The position numbers and the translations under genes were made by a program. The notes beneath the pieces are model-generated. The model saw only the letters and a list, made by a program, of their open reading frames with translations, had not been told where the DNA came from and searched no databases. From Lunularia cruciata (taxonomy: Eukaryota; Streptophyta; Marchantiopsida; Lunulariales; Lunulariaceae): 64,000 nucleotides of DNA. Within the stretch, counting starts at the first letter, position 1; the number at the start of each line of letters is the position of its first letter. Of the stretch, positions 45,601 to 57,875 are shown in pieces. The stretch is from NCBI GenBank assembly GCA_948567375.1, contig OX419759.1, positions 42,188,593-42,252,592 on the forward strand. The letters are read 5' to 3'.

Positions 45601-47802
45601 ATTCACCTCATATTTTAGATAAAAAAGTTCAATCATTGACAATTCATAAACAAACAATATAAACATAATAATAAGTATCATATATATCTATAATAATAAT
45701 AATAAATATATAACTAAATATAAATAAATACATCAATAATAACTCCCATCAAGTCTAGGATCCTCCCGATCTACTTCACATATCATTGAATGATCTATAT
45801 CATGCAAGTTCAACTGTAGGTTACTTGGTTTCTTTCCGTTTGTTTTGCTTTGAGTACCATAATTTTGCATGGTATTTTAAACTTTTGATGCCTTGTATTC
45901 CTTTTCCTTTTTTTACTTCCGGGGTATAATACTTGGCCGAGTCCTCAAAACTTTACAACGCTATGAAATCAACAACGTCTTAAGGGTTGAGGACATTGAA
46001 TTCAGGCCTCTCCCTTTGGTTATCAAGCCCAGATAATTTCCTCAAAGTGGCTTACAATGCAATCTGCCATCACTTAAAACAGAAACAATATGCAACCCTT
46101 ATGCTTCAATAGTTAGTAACCACCGTTGGTGAACGTATATATATTTGTAGTGAAAGCGGAATAAACCAGGAACGTAACGTGGAAATGTTTTGAGCTGTAC
46201 ATTCATAATGGTCACTTTCGAATTACGTACTCTGGACAGATGTATTAAAGGACCAGGTATATTCTATGTACCAAGGTATAGAACTAGTTCGCATACATTT
46301 ATTTAGGAACATTCTCCTCAAGTCCTTTCTTCTCCGACGACGCGAGGGTGAATGGAATCTCGTACGCTAGCATAAAAGAGTCATAACTTGGATTGGCAAA
46401 CGGCCAGTTAAGAACTTATCAAAGTTCTCATAGCTTTTTGGGTAAACATTCTGTATGTATGCAGAAGCTGTTTCCTTCCTAGACCCCAATTTTCTCGATG
46501 TTCAGCTCTTCATCCACCATAACCTAACATATCTGAAGCATAAATTCTCCAATGTGTCACTTCTACATGTTTGAAGGTAGGGTGCAATCCGACACCTTGA
46601 TACGATTGCACTTGTTGCTGCCTTTTGATCTTTCATTGTGACTTTTCAGTTGGCTTCCTTGTACAGAGCAGGGATCCGTCCATCACAGTTGGATCTAAAG
46701 TCCATGTGCAGTGGCTACAACCTGCATCCTTTTCGTTTCAGGTGACTTGATGGAGCTCCGTGAGGTACAAAGGCTTCAGCAGGATGCTTTTGTATACATA
46801 TTCAGGGATAGATACAAAGGCATAAGAGAACATGCTCTCCTGATTCCAACAACATCTTTTACCTCCTTCCAATAATTATACTCGGCGAACGTCGTTAATC
46901 CGGATCATCCTGCAGAACATTTAGAACCTCCGATTGCAGCTCCGGTCACCAATTGGAACTAGGTTCTCTTTGTTCACGGTCTGCAATTAAACTTGAGGTT
47001 TGGTGCCAACGCGTCGTATTCACCAGTAAGAAATTCCCGTGCAAATTTGCATTTAGCAACAGTAGTGCTCCTTGTTTGTTTAATGACTTGCAATCTAGAA
47101 TCTTCGAATCAGGATAATGAATTGCATAGCCATTTCTCATCAGTTGTTAGCAGCATTTCATGGGCTTCAATCTACCTGCGTCATGTCATCTCTGTAACTT
47201 GACTGTAACCTTCATGTATTCCATCGCAAGCTCAGATTTGGACACAGCTGTTTTAGATCATCTAAAAGATCAAATCAAAAACCTGAAATCAGGCCCTGAT
47301 CTTATTAGCCAAACAAAATTGCAACATGACCACTGCTATGTTCAACTGCTGCGTCTGATAAACTTTAACTCCGCACAGACATGGAAAATAGCACCCGTTC
47401 CCCACTCTGTCATCTCTTCCTCATCAACCTCTGCGACGATGTATGTAAAGTCTACTCCTGTGTGACCAGGAGAACCTCTCAAAGCCATATCATTAATGTT
47501 CTAACTCAGGTTCTTTCAACCTGAGCCACACAATAGTCGGATGCTCAGATAATCGTCAGACTTTACTAGGTCCCAAGCAACGGCAGTACACGATTGATGT
47601 AATGTCGCCCTCTTGCATCACCTTCTTGAATCGACACTACAATATGGTTCCGTGCTTCACAACTTCCGAATTGCAGCTAGTTCGGGGATGGTATTGCTGA
47701 ACTCCAGCTTTGTTGAGTGTATTTCTTTATGCTTACTATTTCAAATAGTAGAAAACATTATAAGCATTAAGAAATGCATCGTAGTCATTCCGAAAAAAAT
47801 CC
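45601..47802. other. no gene recognised; downstream flank of DRC2
   Basis: A 45650-45740 stretch is AT-rich (ATAATAATAATAA). From about 46000 the sequence has more CpG and more balanced composition than the retrotransposon stack. A plus-strand open frame at 47160-47465 (101 residues) has no recognisable motif. The first few hundred bases left of 47803 should hold the 3' UTR of the minus-strand DRC2 gene; I see no canonical AATAAA signal there. Confidence 0.5.
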
Positions 47803-49293
47803 TCATGTAGCATGCGCATAAGGCTGCTCCCTTGGTGTCAAGTTATAGTCAGTCATCAAATTGGAAAACTTGAACCTGCGCTTTATCACTGGACTCATAT
47901 CGAGGTAATTCTCCAGTCTTTTCTGCAAATGATAATTCACTTCCTTCAAACGTTTCCTCTCTAGATTGATTGCCATCTTCTCCAGCATGACTTTGTTGAA
48001 TCGGCAGTTAAGATTGTCAAAGTACCGTTCCTCTGTCACTTCCTCTCCGTACTCATCTAATGCATAGGAACTGAACCGCAGAGTCCTTCCTAGATGAGCT
48101 TTGTCATATGCATCATCCGGAAGTGGCTTTTCATTCTGCGATATCTCCACTTTTTTGGTTCTGGGAGGATCATCTGTCCCTTCTTGGGGCACTAAACAGT
48201 GGAAAAGCTTGTCATAGTCTGTCTCTAGTTTTTTGTTCAAAGCTCCTAATGTCAGGATCCGCTGAGCCAGATCCAGCTTCTTGGTTAAGTCTACCATAAC
48301 ATCCCCACTCGCTTTCGAAATTGCTTTGAGCTTGTCATGCTCTGAGTTATGCATTCGATTGAGAGATCTCTTCAAATCTTGGTAATGTTTATTGATCCTG
48401 TCCTTCTCCTCTTTCATCGTCTTGTTCATTGCCTCCCATTGCCGAGTATTTGTCGCAATTCTTGCGCGCCAGTAGGCTAAGCTCTCATGTAACCTTATAA
48501 GCTTCCTCATCCTCTGTTCCACCAACCGAGCGGTGATGGTGTCCTTTTTCACCATCTGTTTGAATTGAATGGTCTTTGCCTCCGTGCTTGCCAAATATGC
48601 TTGATGCGTTTCCTGTATCTGGTTTTCAAGATCTTCTACTTGACTTTCGAGCCCTATTTTGGCTACATTGTATTCTTCTGTGCTTTTGTTTTTTAATTCC
48701 TCTCGTATGCTCTCAAATTTGTGGCGCAGCTCTTTCATTGTCTGCTCAAACTCTTCTTTCATAGCTTTCATCATACTGGTCAACTCCTTCTCGTTTCTCG
48801 CTTGCATATTCATGATATAATCTCTCTCTTTGCTGAATTCTTCTTTCAATTTCTGCAACTGTTTCTGAAAGTCATTCTCCATAATCTGCACACGCGTATG
48901 GTGCAAGTCGATCAGCGTGTCTAGGGTCTGCATATGGTTATTGCTGGCGAAGTCGTACTGCTCATCCGCTTCTTCTATTCTCTCCCGAAGATGCTTAATC
49001 GTTCTCTCTTCCTTCGCACAGTCGTTCTCAAATTTCTCCATAATACCGGCTACGCTTGCTTTAATCTCATCTGCCTTCGCCATTCTCATAACTTCTCGCC
49101 ACTTCATGTGGACAGTATACATATTGTTTTTGCTTACAGTCTCTTCGACCTGCATGCTTTTCAACATGTCGTCTCTCTTTTGTCTGGTTTTCTGTTTCCT
49201 CTGTTCTTCAGCTTTCAAAGCTTTCAATTCTGCTTTCGCATGTTTCTCTTCGTCGGTGAGTTCCCTCTTCACTTTCTTCTTCTTTCGATCCAT
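47803..49293 (-). CDS. DRC2: DRC2 / CCDC65 (FAP250)-like dynein regulatory complex subunit
   Basis: A 496-residue, uninterrupted, largely coiled-coil protein. DRC2 pairs with DRC1 to form the base of the nexin-dynein regulatory complex, which links outer doublet microtubules and controls axonemal dyneins. Features: basic start MDRKKKKVKRELTDEEKHAK; the DRC1/DRC2-type N-terminal helical region at residues about 60-160 (MKWREVMRMAKADEIKASVA; EADEQYDFASNNHMQTLDTL); continuous heptads to about 350; and a C-terminal NLNCRFNKVMLEKMAINLER...NYHLQKRLENYLDMSPV block, the most conserved part of the family. Length is close to animal and algal DRC2 (about 480-500). The start has a good context (AAGAATGG). 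It is a single exon, which is unusual if relatives have introns. In land plants it should act only in sperm flagella. DRC1 is the main alternative but is much longer. Confidence 0.85.
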   Translation of the reverse strand: MDRKKKKVKRELTDEEKHAKAELKALKAEEQRKQKTRQKRDDMLKSMQVEETVSKNNMYTVHMKWREVMRMAKADEIKASVAGIMEKFENDCAKEERTIKHLRERIEEADEQYDFASNNHMQTLDTLIDLHHTRVQIMENDFQKQLQKLKEEFSKERDYIMNMQARNEKELTSMMKAMKEEFEQTMKELRHKFESIREELKNKSTEEYNVAKIGLESQVEDLENQIQETHQAYLASTEAKTIQFKQMVKKDTITARLVEQRMRKLIRLHESLAYWRARIATNTRQWEAMNKTMKEEKDRINKHYQDLKRSLNRMHNSEHDKLKAISKASGDVMVDLTKKLDLAQRILTLGALNKKLETDYDKLFHCLVPQEGTDDPPRTKKVEISQNEKPLPDDAYDKAHLGRTLRFSSYALDEYGEEVTEERYFDNLNCRFNKVMLEKMAINLERKRLKEVNYHLQKRLENYLDMSPVIKRRFKFSNLMTDYNLTPREQPYAHAT

Positions 49294-50577
49294 TCTTTAG
49301 AAACAGAATCAACTAGAATCGAAAAAAATTAATTTCCAAACTCAATTTGAATTATCCCTAGGAACCACATTGCTCATGCCTTCCCAACATCTCGTTCAAT
49401 TCCCCTGGCATTGTCCTCGTAACGCTCTCTGGCAGAAGACATCGACCTGGTTTAACGCAATTTCACACCCTGTAGTTTCTATCTGGCTTCCAGTTGCACT
49501 TAGGGACGAGATTGCACTGGCTATCAATTGCACTTCAAGTGAAGTTCGCAAATCACTAAGATTAGTTTGAACGACGAAAATGAGATGTCCATCGTTTCTA
49601 TCTACCTAGAAAACTGGCAGATGCCTGGAACCCACGGACTGTCTACAAACAAGCTGTGGACAGAATCCGCCGGCTGTCAACCATGGACGGGTTCCCGTTC
49701 GGCTAAAGCAAAGAAATGCCGCCCTAGTCGGGTCTGGCCGGAGAGGCCCTATTTCACGTACAGTACTGGCCTGTAAAGGTGAGGAGCAAGTGTAGGAGAA
49801 TTACTGTACACTCTTGGTAGTGCCTTCATTTGTTCCGGTACCTTCTCTTTTCCCAGGTGCTCTTCTATCAATCACTAGGTAGTGGCCTACTTTTTAGCCA
49901 TAAGTTGCAGATGTTTAAGAGTAGGACCAGATAGAATATCACTAGAGTACTTTCCATTTCAATGATAGTCCTGAAAGAGCCAGTGGGAGGGGTTTCTTAG
50001 TATTGTCTAGAGATAAGAATGCTTAGTAGCAGTAAAGATGATTCATTTTTCTAGGGAAATATCTAGAATATAAGAAAACTTTATAAACAGTAAACTGTTT
50101 TACTAAAACTTAGGAAAAAGACGTAATTTATTTTATGTAAAGTTTACTCTAAATATTTGTTCTCTTTGGACAGGCTCACTCTCATCTTTGTGATTCTTGT
50201 GAATATTTCTCTAATGTAGGTTGATGAGTTTGTTACTTGTCTATCGGATTACATACATGTGCAAAGCGCTGAAACTAGTTGAGCATCCAATTACACTAAG
50301 TAGTGAAGAGTATTTTACAGTTGTCCAAGTTCTTTACACCGACGTGTTATAGCTTGAATTCATAAGTCTAAAAAGACAGAGGAAGAGAATGAGGGTTTTA
50401 GTTGGGGGTGTATGTGTACCCATAAAGTTATTCTGAAATTCTTTTATGGGCAGGTCCCTTTGCCTTAAAATGGCTAAGAGAAGTTGAAAACATGACCCGT
50501 AAAAATCTTATGGGTTTTGGCTAGATTACAAATGTCCATAAATTTTAATCGAGGTATTAGTTTGATTCAAATTTAAA
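49294..50577. other. upstream flank of DRC2; no other gene recognised
   Basis: This should contain the DRC2 5' UTR and promoter (minus strand). Composition at 49300-49780 is richer in CpG than the surrounding DNA. I find no convincing TATA box. Short plus-strand open frames (49370-49776) lack conserved motifs. From 49900 the sequence becomes AT-rich and anonymous. Confidence 0.45.
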
Positions 50578-51179
50578 TGTGACACATGTCATCATTAGAA
50601 TGCTTGTAAGGGAATCCTTGAGAGTGAGTGGCATTCAAGTTTCAAAATCAAAAGAGAGGAACCACAAGGGTTTTCAATGATAGTGTGGTCTAGGAAATTG
50701 AACAAGTGGGTGTTCAATGGTAGTGTGTAATAATATGGAGTTAGATGAAGAGTTGGTAGGAGCTAATAAGTTAGCAAAATTGTTAATTATAGCTAGAAGG
50801 AGATAGAACTAACATAATGCCCAGAATATTCTAAAAGTATCAAGGAAGATTCTTAGTAAAATCTATTGGAAACACTTAGAAAACTTCCTTGCAAGAAGCT
50901 TTTTGAATTTCCCAAGGTTTTAGTAGTTTGTATGTGAAGTAAATAGCTAGCTTAACTTGCATGTCAAGTAGATGGTTAGCTTGGCTTGCATTCAAACAAA
51001 GACTACTTTTAGAAAGAACTTTCCTTGGAAGCTTGTTAGGAATCTTGTCTTTAGCTTCTCTATAAATACCAAAGCCTAAGCTCATGACATGCATTTTGGA
51101 GTTTCCTTCAATTGAGAGTTTCAATATGACCTCCCATTCTTATCCTCTATTCTCATATTTCTCTCCTTGGTCTTTTACA
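50578..51179 (+). mobile_element. probable 5' LTR of a Gypsy remnant
   Basis: The candidate limits are TGTGACACATG (50578) and TCTTTTACA (ends 51179). A TATA-like CTCTATAAATACC lies at 51057-51069. Directly after comes TTGGTATTACA, which resembles the initiator-tRNA-Met primer site TGGTATCAGAGC in its first half. Gag-like sequence follows at 51560. No second LTR was found. The left end is uncertain. Confidence 0.4.
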
Positions 51180-51559
51180 TTGGTATTACAATAAGAATGG
51201 GATGGATGGAATCTATGGATCACCAAATTAAACTACTCCCAAACATTGAAATTTTTGTATCCATGTGCTACCCAAAGCACTCTTTCTAGCCATTCATTAC
51301 CTCACACTTTAGCCAAGGCTTTTTGAATATGATCACCCTATTTGATGGTGGACATACAACATCTACATGGTAATCTAAATAATTGCAAGTAGATAATTAG
51401 TAGAGTAGTAGTCATGGCAATGATGCACAAAGTTCTCATTGCTATGCAACAATACATAGAGCATTTTACTTGATTGTTGGAAGAGAGATATTTGTGAGCA
51501 ATTGGAGAGAGCAATGTTTTGTGAGGCAGAAGATAGTTTTATTTCCAACACAAAAGGCA

Positions 51560-52250
51560 TTTGAAGGCAAGAATCTATAAGGTGTGATAGAGAATTTTAT
51601 AATCAATTTTGTATGTTATTTTGAAACCACAACTCTTTTAGATGATCTAAGACAAATCTTCTTAGCTTCAAGTCAACTAGATAGAGCAACAAAACTGTGG
51701 TGGCAATTTTTTATTCCAATTTTGACATAGGAAGACTTCAAGCGTGCAATTATTAGGAGATTCCAAGTTGGGCAGGTTGCACTAGTTGATTGGCAGAATT
51801 GATGCAAGTAGGTGAGAACTTACATTTCTCAATTCCAAACCACTATGATGTTGATTTACAAGGAGGTGAAATTTTGGATTGGTTTGTGAAAGGCTTGAAA
51901 TCATGACCAAATCAGAAGTAATCATGCACCAATCCAAACATCTAGAAGAAGCCAAGCAAATGGTTGAGTGCTATGAATACTTTGTTGCCATAACTTGATC
52001 TTGATCTCAACTTCTACAAAACTTGCAAACACACCAAGCACAAGTGGATGAGCCAACACCAATGGAGAACATTGCCATCCAATGGAGACCACTTGGCATA
52101 GTAGACCATGAGTGGTTGTAACAAAATAGTGTTTGCTTTCATTGTCACCAAATTGTACATTGTACATTGCGGCCATCTTTCTCCAAAATAATTAGAGTTG
52201 CAGATTGTGTTTTTCAAACTCCTTTTTGCTCTTATCAGCTTCCATCTACC
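51560..52250 (+). pseudogene. gag remnant of a Gypsy element (broken)
   Basis: Plus-strand translation around 51610-51760 gives FVCYFETTTLLDDLRQIFLA, SSQLDRATKLWWQFF and, after one stop, EDFKRAIIRRFQ. This is the pattern seen in Ty3/Gypsy gag: hydrophobic L-A repeat, A..WW, then ..W.DF...I..RF. Later frames (YISQFQTTMM near 51825, then a GL-K-like stretch) fit the following part of the domain. No zinc knuckle or pol is visible downstream, so the element is truncated. It is separate from the long-LTR family. Confidence 0.55.
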
Positions 52251-55200
52251 ATTTGATTAGCTTTTGGGCCCAATGTCATGCATTTGTAGCGTCACACCTA
52301 GATTTCTTGGACTCTAGAGTAGTAGTGTTGGTAGTCAGGAGTATTTGGATAGATACTCATAGACTACTTGTTGATTTATAGATTTCATGTTTGGGGTACT
52401 AACTACATGGTGGGGCCCAACATCACTTGCACCGTTTGGACCATCGAGTATGCCGTCAATGGGAACATTAGGGTTTGAGACCTAGCTCAAGTCCAAGGGT
52501 TATAGTTTGAAGTGTAGCTCAAGAGAGCTCACTTCTCTTATCATGAGCCTTTGAGTTCTTGGCTATGGTGGACAAAGGTCGGTGAGCATCACCTAGATTC
52601 TCTTAGCTAGAGTGGATGTGGCTTGATTGTAATCAAGGCCCAATTGTTAGCAGATTATTGAGTGACAAATCAAGTATTGATTGGATTGAGTGTGATTTGA
52701 GTTGTGTAAACAAATTGATTACATCAGAGAAGTGAGATCAGGGAGAAATTGGTGTAGGAATTGAGAGTGTTGGTGGTATTCCAAGACTCGTTGATAGTTG
52801 GTAGCTTGATCAAAGTTAAGGTTTCCCATAGTGTGCAGAAGCTTGTTTGATTGATGCAGATTTGGTAGTGAGACAAACAGTGTGTGAACTGCTGACCAAA
52901 TTTTGAGCAAAGAGAAACAATTTTTGAGTAGTGGTTGTGATTTTGAGCTCAAGAGGTGAAAGCATGACCAATCTGGTGCAAGTTGGGCTCAGAAAGTGAA
53001 ATTGAAGGTGGAGTTGGGAACCCATCCCCGTGAATTTGTGATTTGGAGAAACCCTTGCTTTTCTTTGGAGCCATAGTCTTGCTTTGGTATTTAACCGTTT
53101 TTTGTTGTTGGCCTTGAGCTCTTTATCCCATTTTGCACTTGCTAGTGCCTTGTATTCCTTTTTTGTTTCCTTTGGAGCATATTATGAGACCTCTAGCCTT
53201 TCAACCCTCATACTTGGAGAGTGTTGATGCCTTAGTTGATATCAACATAGCCCTTATAAAAGTGGTTTTTTGTTAGAGTATTGGCTTTAAGTTCTTGAGG
53301 TTGAATAATAAGGAATGTTTTGAGAGAATATAATCTCTAAGAATAATTTGAGATAACATGTTTGCTACTTTAGTGTTTGCTAAATAGAAGAATTATTGTG
53401 CTTACTTTTGAACTCAAGCTTGCATCAAATGCTATGATTTATTGACTCTAGCATCCATCAACTTGATTCATGAGTAATTTTACTCTGCTCCAGCATTCAT
53501 CCTCTTAAATAACAAGGAATTGCACTTTTCTAGTTAGTACTTTGAGGCATGTTGAAAAAATAGAAAATTTATTATCGGCATTTAAGCTGAACTCTATGAT
53601 AAGCATGCTTTAATTTTACTCCAAGTTATAATTAATTTTTTTAGGTAACTCAAATCTCAATGGATTGCTTGCAATGGCACCAATGCCTTCTCTCCATGCT
53701 CAAGAAGGTGCAATGCCTTCTCTCAAAGAATTTTAGGAATCACACCACCATCTTCTCTCCTTGCCAAATAGCATGCAACACATACTCTCAAGGGATTGCT
53801 AGAGATTGCTCCAATAGTTATTCTAGTGCAATCTTTCAACTCGTAGTGGAAATTGGAGAGACAACATGTGGATAGTGTAACATAGATTAGAAAATTTTCT
53901 GCCTTCATTGTCTTTTTAATTTTGAAAAGGCAACATGTGGTGATGCTTGTCACAATGTACATAGTGATAAGCGTCACTATGCATTCAAAAAATTGCCTAT
54001 ATCAAGCAACTTGACTTGAAAAAAGTATAAGTTTGTGAGTTAGCAACCACATAGTATAACAAGAAGGATAAGAACCCTATTAAACTAGTCAAGGACAACA
54101 CCTATGAGGTAACATGGGGCTGAGCTCCAATAGTATTGGTATGAGAAATATGTCCTATTTCACTTAAGATATCTAAGTTGTGCACATTGGATGGTTTATA
54201 TACTATTGGAGCATCCAAAGGAGATGACCTAGTGTGATTTTTCTCTTATGGATTGCACCTGCTAGTGCTCTCTATAAAGCAATGGATGCACATTGTTTAA
54301 AATATGCTACAAAGTAGGAAAGTGAGAGTGGTACTCCTTGATGTTTATTACTAATACTACTATGAGAAGCTCTTGTGCACTCACCAAAAAATGTGTCAAA
54401 TGCTATATCCATTTCTTTATATAACTCCAAGGTTGGAGGAACCAAGAGGTGATCTTAGTGTATACCCTTATACTTGGAGATCTTGGTTGTTGCCACTCCG
54501 CTTCTTGCATATCTAGAAGGATGAGTAACCATTCCTTCTAAAATTATTTCATGTATGGGATCCAAATACAAGTCTCCTTTGACTCATTTTATCCACTTAG
54601 TCACATATGTCTCCAAGATTGTCCTTTCAACAACCATGAAATTGGAGGAAAGTAGAGGTGGCAAGATAGTTCAACTACCAAAAAATGCTAAAATTACTAT
54701 CTCCTCAAGAGATAGTAGGCTTACTCCTTTTCACAATATTACCAGAGATGTTTCTCTATGTGCCAAATCCCTTGTCACACTCTCAATTCTCTAGTCCAAT
54801 GATAACACCAAAGATTCTCATGATCCTCTTATCAAAGCTCTCAAACATGATAGGAAGGTTGGAGATGTGGAAATTGTATGGATTAGGTAAGTTGGTCAAC
54901 TTGCAACTAGAGGAGAATATACCAAATGCCACCTATGGGTTACCTAGTAGAGGAAGGTCATCCATATGCTACTGATCACCTAGTAGAAGAAGTTCATCCA
55001 TATGAAGAATATCCTCTACAAGGGTAGCTTCTAAGAAGTGTGTGACAAAATCCTTGGATCTTATTGGCACCCCAAAATATGTAGGCCATTTGTGGATGTG
55101 ATACACCTCTCTTGAAGCTAGAGGCATGGAGGGATACTTAAATAAGACAATGCTCTATACTTTGACACCTTAACTCTCAACACTACAAGATGAAGCTTGG

Positions 55201-57875
55201 TAGTCAAGTGGTCAAAAGCTTGCCAAATTTGATCTACAAAGCTCACAATGTGTATCGTTTGTCAAGAAAGAAAATACACACCTTAGCATAACCAAAGTAG
55301 TACATAAGAGAGTTATAAAATGAACTATGGCAAATAAAATCCCCTAGAAGAATCTACTTATCTTATATCAGCAATCAACTCCAAGACGATGACTCCTTCA
55401 CATGAGAAAGAAACCGTAATGGTAATAGAGGGAAGAAAAAGAGCAATAAAAAGACATGTACAAAATGAATAAGACTAGTTAAAATGTATCATCCCAAAAT
55501 AGATATTTTGGTATGATGTATTTCAATTATAACCTTAGTTTGTCTTGGTTTTCTAAATGATTTGATTTGGTCTCAAGGGATTGAATTTATTTGACAAAGC
55601 AACCTTAGTTTTGGGGGCCCTAGTTGTTATTCCCTACATGTATTGCCTCTTGGAAGACCCTTATCTGCTCCTCCCTCCACAAAAGCAGGTCATTTATATG
55701 AATTCTACAATGATAGCTTTCTCTTATTGAAATCATCTTTTGTCTCTCCCTTGTGCGGGCTTGATAAGGTCTTCCCATCCTTCATGTGTTCTATGTGGTC
55801 ACCAATTTCTCGCTTTCCCTTATTTGGAGGGATTCCTTCACTTGCCATTCTTATCCATCTTGGTTTTCTTATTCCATTCACTCCTTGCCGTATGAGTTTC
55901 ACGTGAAAAGTAAACAGGCAATTGTCTCCTTTGGGTTTTGACCGCTATCAACAAATGACCCTTGAACAACTCTAAGTATCAGAAATGGTGTAACAAACCA
56001 CGAACCAGCTCGATCGATGTGAACTCTTCCTAGCTAACGTATAAACTTTCAAGTTCTCATTAATCCGACCCACATGAGTTAAGGATCGTGAATTCAAATA
56101 CTGGCCTGGTTTCGTAGCTGACGAGCTGACGAGAGTGAAGTCCACCGGAGTTCGGTAATTTTTCCTCTTTTGAATCTATTGGAACTTTGCATCCGTATCA
56201 TCATAGGTCCACATAAACCAATTATCTAAGTGACACAATCATACCTTCCAATTATGCAAGCATTTTAGCAGAGTTACAGTAGTTAAATAAAGCTCCGAGG
56301 AATAACTAAGTTGTAGTTGTTACCGACAAAATATTTAAAAATATTACAGACTAATTTTGCATCTTTCAAGTCGATGTCAGTCCTACTTATCTAATTATTG
56401 AATTAATATCTGGATGCCGAGTAATGTGACCAAATTACCTGATATTTAGATTTGGAAAATAATACAAATATAGTTTTAGTATGGACAAGCTTTAATGTGG
56501 GTTGTTTATCGATCGCGAACCATTTAGAGGACTGGGCCTTTAGTACGCCAGTAAACAAGACTGCAGAAAGCGTCATTAGGTAGATCTAGAACAGTGTAGA
56601 TTTGGGTGTTCCAAAGTCTATTCTAGTAGACAAGGCAGACTGTATGAACATTCTAGTGTTCATCGTCAAGCTGATCAGTGCACGACTGTGAACAAACCGC
56701 AGCACTCCGTAGTATCTTCAATAGTTGTGCTTGAATAGTGGAGTGTAAGGGGAAGTACGGTTGCAAGGCACTTAAGCGACACCACCTGACCACGAATAGT
56801 TGAAACTTAACGGCTTCAGCGATGAATGAACGAGTGCAGAAACCAAAGTAAACAGCCGTATTTCTACCTTCCGCAAGGTCACCGCGTGGTCCGCTTTGAC
56901 ACTGCCTGGCGAAGCAAACAAATCCTCCTTTTACGTCCTTCAGGAAACGCAAGTGGACTTGATGTCACAAACCCAGCAGTTGCGTCACCTACCATGCATG
57001 GAGATTCAGTTCAGAAACTTCACCTACATAGGACCCTACAGCAGAAGATGCAACGTGTGTTGCTTCTGTCAGTTCTCCGACCTGTACTTGGACAAGAGGA
57101 GAGATTCTTGTGTAGACAGAAGGGGTTTCAGAAATAGTTATACGCAGTTTTATAATTTTTCATATAGATTGTTATGAAGTGTTGACTAAATGGGTATAGT
57201 TGACTAAATGGGTACGGTGCATGAAGTGTTGACTAAATGAGTACGGGAGGTAGAAAAGGTATTGTTCCGGAGTTTGGGCCATGTTCTTTATTATTAACAC
57301 ACTCCGTATGAGATGGTTTTTAGAAAATAAGGGATAAGGAATTTTTTGTTAACACTCGGTAGTACATTGATTGCATATTAGGGTTAGAGTGAAAGTGACG
57401 GCCACCAAAGGGAACATCCATGATGTTTGAGAACACCCATGGTAATCAAATGACGAGCGGCAAATTTTTTACCACCAAGGAAGATTGGAGGGAGCATGAG
57501 TGGAAAGTGAGTGCATGCAAAAATTGACCACCCAATGAAGATTTGAGAGACCCATAGCTAGAGTTGGAAGGGGGAGTGAATTCGTTTGGAATGGGAAGAT
57601 TTGAGTGCGGGCAGTGGGAAGGTTAGTAGGAAAAGTGATTTTGTTTGAAGTGTTACTCTCGATTTTATTATTTAAAAAAGTTTAATTGATGATCGTTGTC
57701 TCTTGTACGAGTATGAAATGTATGCTCTTCTTCCCCCTTGAGTGATGAAATGAAATACATGAACTTGTTTTCTTGTTACAGAATGAAATTGATGAGATTG
57801 TTTTTTTGTGTGCATAAAGAATAGAGATGCCCCTTTGTCTATAAGGAGTTATCCGTGGTGATTAAAAATTGAGTA
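52251..57875. other. no gene recognised
   Basis: About 5.6 kb of anonymous DNA. Plus-strand frames at 54555-54975 and 55643-55906, and overlapping frames at 56826-57177 (containing a Cys-rich stretch YSRRCNVCCFCQFSDLYLDK), show no family pattern I recognise. The 56650-57130 stretch has higher CpG than its surroundings and could be a gene fragment. A short GTTGACTAAATGGGTA(T/C)(A/G)G unit is repeated about three times at 57180-57245. Confidence 0.4.

Noticed and set aside
47160-47465. 101-residue plus-strand open frame left of DRC2
   Set aside because: No recognisable domain, a weak coding pattern, and it lies where the DRC2 3' flank is expected.
48934-49332. Plus-strand open frames over the DRC2 gene
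   Set aside because: They are antisense shadows of the 496-codon minus-strand coding sequence.
56826-57177. Cys-rich frame (RRCNVCCFCQFSDLY) as a zinc-finger gene
   Set aside because: Cys spacing fits no known finger, the frame is short and overlapping frames are equally open.
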